DNA of 64,000 nt from Closterium sp. NIES-65 (taxonomy: Eukaryota; Streptophyta; Zygnematophyceae; Desmidiales; Closteriaceae), in contig CANXME010000875.1 in NCBI GenBank assembly GCA_948144175.1, positions 248,001 to 312,000 of the forward strand. The letters run 5' to 3'. The position numbers and the translations under genes are program-made. This document shows positions 61,088 through 64,000 of the stretch, one piece after another (the first letter of the stretch is position 1; each line of letters starts with the position of its first letter). Under the pieces are notes generated by a model. It saw nothing but the letters and a program-made list of their open reading frames with translations. It searched no databases and was not told the origin of the DNA.

Positions 61088-62340
61088 ATGTCTGCAAGGA
61101 AGGAGAGGAGCTCCTCCAACGGCTCTCCAGGCACTACTCCTACACCACCTCCTGTCTCTGGCCTATAGACAGAGGAAGGTACTACCACAAGACCAGCAGC
61201 TGGGTCCACGGAAACACCCGCAGGCTTCGATCCAAACATGATGGAGAAATTTTTCTCCTTCATGTCCTTCTACGAGCAACACCAGCAAGGAGTGCATGCG
61301 CAGTCAAACAACAGCAACAACAACAACGTTACTCCGATGAGCCTCGACGGCTCATCCTACGCACGCGGGATTCAACAACAACAACAACAACAGCAGCCTA
61401 CCTTTGCGCCGTACGAGCCTCAACGTGGCTCCGTCAGCTTCATGCCGCAACCGCAACCTGCATCGGGACAAGAAAGGACATTGGATGCGTTACAAGTCCA
61501 ATCGCAATTCGCGCATGTCCTAAAACTACAAACGACAAAGCCTTTCGACGGCAAAGACTTCTTCACCTGGTCGTTCGAGTTTGAACTGATGATGGAAGGA
61601 GCACAGATTCTCGGCTTCTTCGACGGATCCCTGCCATACCCAACCAACGGGACACAATATGAGAAGCAGCAATATACATATCAGTCAATGATGGCGTACA
61701 CGATTCTGCTGAGGAACATCACCCCAACCCAGCAGCAGAACATCAGGACTTACCGAGGCTACGGCAACTCCGCGGAGCTCGCGTACAACCACCTGAAGAA
61801 CCTGTATCAAGCAACAGACAGCGTAAACCAAAGCAGGTTAATGGCGCAGTTGACAACGATTGAAATGAAACCAGGCGAGAAAGGCATGGCTTATATCAGC
61901 CGCTGACGCGAACTGCGCGACAAGCTTCTTCGATGCGGTGGGTCGATTTCAGAAGACGCCTTTGTCACGGTGGTCATCGGCGGTCTCGGCCCCCACTGGC
62001 GCTCCACGCGCACCATATTACGAGCACACGGGAGGATCTCCGAAGCGGCACTCTGCGCCAAAATTCATGCTGAGCAGCAGGACATGGACCTGCAAGAAGA
62101 AAGACACAAGAAGAAGGCATTAGCACCAGAATTTGCCTTTCACACTCAGCGACGTCACAACGGCAACAACAATCGACAACAGCAAGTGAAAACAGTACAT
62201 CCGTTCTGCCACATCTGTAAGACTTCGGGCCATCCTCGCACGCATTGCCCGTCTCGTCAAACAACACCACAGCGACAACTACGGCCTTCAAGCTCCCAGG
62301 TTACTTCAATGCAAGAAAGTCCGACGACGACCATCTAAGC
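61088..62340 (+). pseudogene. Element P GAG with zinc knuckle
   Basis: Frame from ATG 61088, with TAG 61166-61168, TGA 61904-61906 and TAA 62336-62338. The long open part (61238-61903) holds a Gln/Asn-rich stretch, KPFDGKDFFTWSFEFELMMEG and MAYTILLRNITPTQQ of a copia capsid, then RELRDKLLRCGGSISED. A classical zinc knuckle CHICKTSGHPRTHC (C-X2-C-X4-H-X4-C) lies near 62206-62247. This is the usual GAG for RNA packaging. Confidence 0.8.
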
Positions 62341-63227
62341 TTCAACGACTTCAACTGGCCAACCTGCACAAGGAACAAGAAGCATCGTCAACTGCATGGT
62401 GAAGATAAACGACTCTTGCACAACAGAGTCACCACCCCACTACTCACCAGAAGAAGAGCTCGACAACAGGACGCCTCACCGCGAATCACTCCAGCCGAAT
62501 CCAACGTACGCCGCCATCGCTCAAAGCGAACCGTCCGGCCAAGACACTTGGTTCTTGGACAGTTGTTGCGGACAACACATGTGCTCCTCCGGACGCTTCG
62601 TACAACGCGAACATCGACTCCAGCGAGAAGTAGTCATCACAGTCGCCAACAATCAGAACCTGCGCACACGACGACAAGGAGTGGTACAGCTTCAGTCAAG
62701 AGACAAACGTCATACTGCATATGTCAAAGGTACTCATCGCAGAAGGACTCGGTTACAACTTACTGAGTGTTAGCCAGCTGATGGCGAAAGGCATCCACTT
62801 GGAAGCCCACAGCACCACCCAGGAGTTTAAATTGTATCACGGGAAGGGCGGTCTCTACATCGGAAAAGCAGTTCTGAAGAACAACGTCTTCGTCCTCGAT
62901 TTCGTCCCCGACCTAGGCACTGCAGACAGCGACGCCATCGTCAACTTCGCCGACTGGACTCACCCCCCGGATCTCGATCCCGACTTCAGCCCGGGAGGCT
63001 TCTGGTACTCGCACACCATCCCTGAGGCAGAACGAACACGAGCATTAGCAACGATTCAACAAACGGCAGCAGCAGAGACAACAACGGTAGCAGCAGAGAC
63101 AACAACGGCAGCAGCAGAGACAACAACGGTAGCAGTAGAGACAACGGTAGCAGCAGCAGGACCAACGACACCAGTCATCGTCGACGAAGCACCACCAACA
63201 CTCGCACAGCAGCTGAACCCGACTTAA
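62341..63227 (+). pseudogene. Element P protease
   Basis: The same frame runs on to a protease-like site WFLDSCCGQHM near 62550, where the usual D-S-G is D-S-C. A frameshift near 62715 leads to GLGYNLLSVSQLMAKGI, the conserved copia protease end. A Thr/Ala/Glu-rich tandem stretch follows (AAAETTTVAAETTT, about 63065-63160, from an 18-24 bp repeat). It ends in TAA 63225-63227. Confidence 0.75.
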
Positions 63228-64000
63228 CGAGAAGTCCACCGAAGTGCCAACTTCGTCGCCAGCTTTTACTCCAACTCCGACGCATACCAACGTTCACCCG
63301 GACACCGCGCCTCCGAAGACATCTGGCACGCACGCACAGGACATCCAAGCAACACGGTATTAAACAACACGATACGAGCAGGAGTGCTAGACAAGGACTC
63401 GTTACTACTACTCGACGGCAGAGAACTTCAACGTGCACGAGGGACTTGCCTCATCTGCCCCGAGGCCGACTTACCACATCGACCTTTTTCTTCTCACCAC
63501 AACCCGAGCGCACCTGCATACGCACCACTCGAAAAGGTTTACAGCGACATCCTCTACAATCGAGACCCAGGCCAAGTGACCTATAATTACACGATCACCT
63601 TCATCGACGCCGCCACTCGATACGTCTGGCATCGAAACCTACCCAGCCGCGACATGGCTCTCGCAGCGTTCGCCGCTTGGCTATCGATAGCAGAAAGGGA
63701 ATCAGGAACGCAGCTGAAAAGCTTCCAGTCAGACGGAGGTGGCGAGTACACCTCTCAGCGTTTCAAGCATTACCTGGCGGAGAAGGGGATCAAGCAACTC
63801 CTCTCCCTTCCCTACGCACATCAGCAGCAAGGTGTTGCAGAAAGAATGAACAGGACTCTGCAGAACAGCATGCGCAAGCTACTACGTGGCATGCGGCTTC
63901 CCAACCACCAGTGGCCTGCAGCAATGGACCATGCTGTCATGCTGCACAACTTGCTGTCGTCGTCGTCACTCCCGAACAACGCATCACCGCATCTGCTGTG
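63228..64000 (+). CDS. Element P integrase (partial, runs off the window)
   Basis: Open to the window end. GAG-pre-integrase zinc region WHARTGHPS near 63330 with CLIC near 63450. Integrase catalytic residues: Asp in VYSDIL (63546-63548), Asp in FQSDGGGEY (63732-63734) and Glu in GVAERMNRTLQ (63840-63842), with exactly 35 residues between the last two. The pattern is typical of plant copia integrases. The C-terminus, RT and RNase H lie outside. Confidence 0.9.

Larger units (their letters stand above)
60588..64000 (+). mobile_element. Copia element P of a different lineage (continues past window)
   Basis: Plus-strand element with a 434-bp 5' LTR, primer site and GAG-POL reading into integrase at the window end. 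The longer LTR, the ordinary zinc knuckle, and the lack of GC-rich leader and glycine tract separate it from the A/D/J group. The coding region has TAG 61166, TGA 61904, TAA 62336, a frameshift near 62715 and TAA 63225, so this copy is inactive. Confidence 0.9.

Overview
This window looks like nuclear DNA of a plant or green alga, most probably a streptophyte. It is repeat-rich, has spliced genes with GT-AG introns, and is dominated by Ty1/copia LTR retrotransposons (order GAG, protease, integrase, reverse transcriptase, RNase H). A Plavaka-like (CACTA-related) transposase remnant is also present. The organism is an inference: no rRNA, tRNA or recognisable housekeeping gene was found, and no bacterial or organellar features were seen.

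Most of the window belongs to one copia group with very short LTRs (122-137 bp) and internal regions of about 7 kb. I call the copies A (16-7466, minus), B (1-15 and 7467-8709, plus, host of A), C (9242-13909, minus), E (13910-15794 and 23132-25492, minus), D (15795-23131, plus, inserted in E), F (31537-36353, minus), N (36354-38866, plus), J (40456-47930, plus) and H (about 50705-57173, plus). A, D and J have both LTRs and perfect 5-bp target-site duplications (AGCCG, ACCCT, GCGTG), which fixes their ends exactly. Their LTRs differ at about 0/130, 4/129 and 9/122 sites, so A is youngest and J oldest. The nesting is A inside B, and D inside E inside C. G (8710-9241, minus) is a short RT fragment of another copia lineage. 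P (60588 to the window end, plus) is a third lineage with a 434-bp LTR.

Layout: 1-25.5 kb is nested copia elements. 25.5-31.5 kb is non-coding and low-complexity, with several minisatellites and a switch from pyrimidine-rich to purine-rich on the given strand. 31.5-38.9 kb is two truncated copia copies joined head to head as a large inverted repeat. 38.9-40.5 kb is unique DNA with small hairpins. 40.5-47.9 kb is J. 47.9-50.7 kb is unique DNA and the spliced Plavaka-like transposase. 50.7-57.2 kb is H. 57.2-58.6 kb is an unrecognised multi-exon gene remnant. 58.6-60.6 kb is minisatellites and unique DNA. 60.6-64 kb is P.

Each copia copy would make one GAG-POL polyprotein of roughly 2000 residues that packages its RNA, matures itself, copies the RNA from a tRNA primer and integrates the cDNA. 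No copy is fully open. The breaks are strongly biased: about twenty internal stops are TAG where sister copies have CAG, while every terminal stop is TGA. Other unusual features of the group are an atypical C-X13-C-X3-H-X4-C motif after a huge glycine-rich tract, a recurring L-S-P-Q-x-L-R-E-W module, a GAEPG repeat array between integrase and RT, a 1-kb GC-rich repetitive leader, and hairpins overlapping both the primer-binding site and the polypurine tract. I did not find a convincing new defence-like or metabolic gene system.
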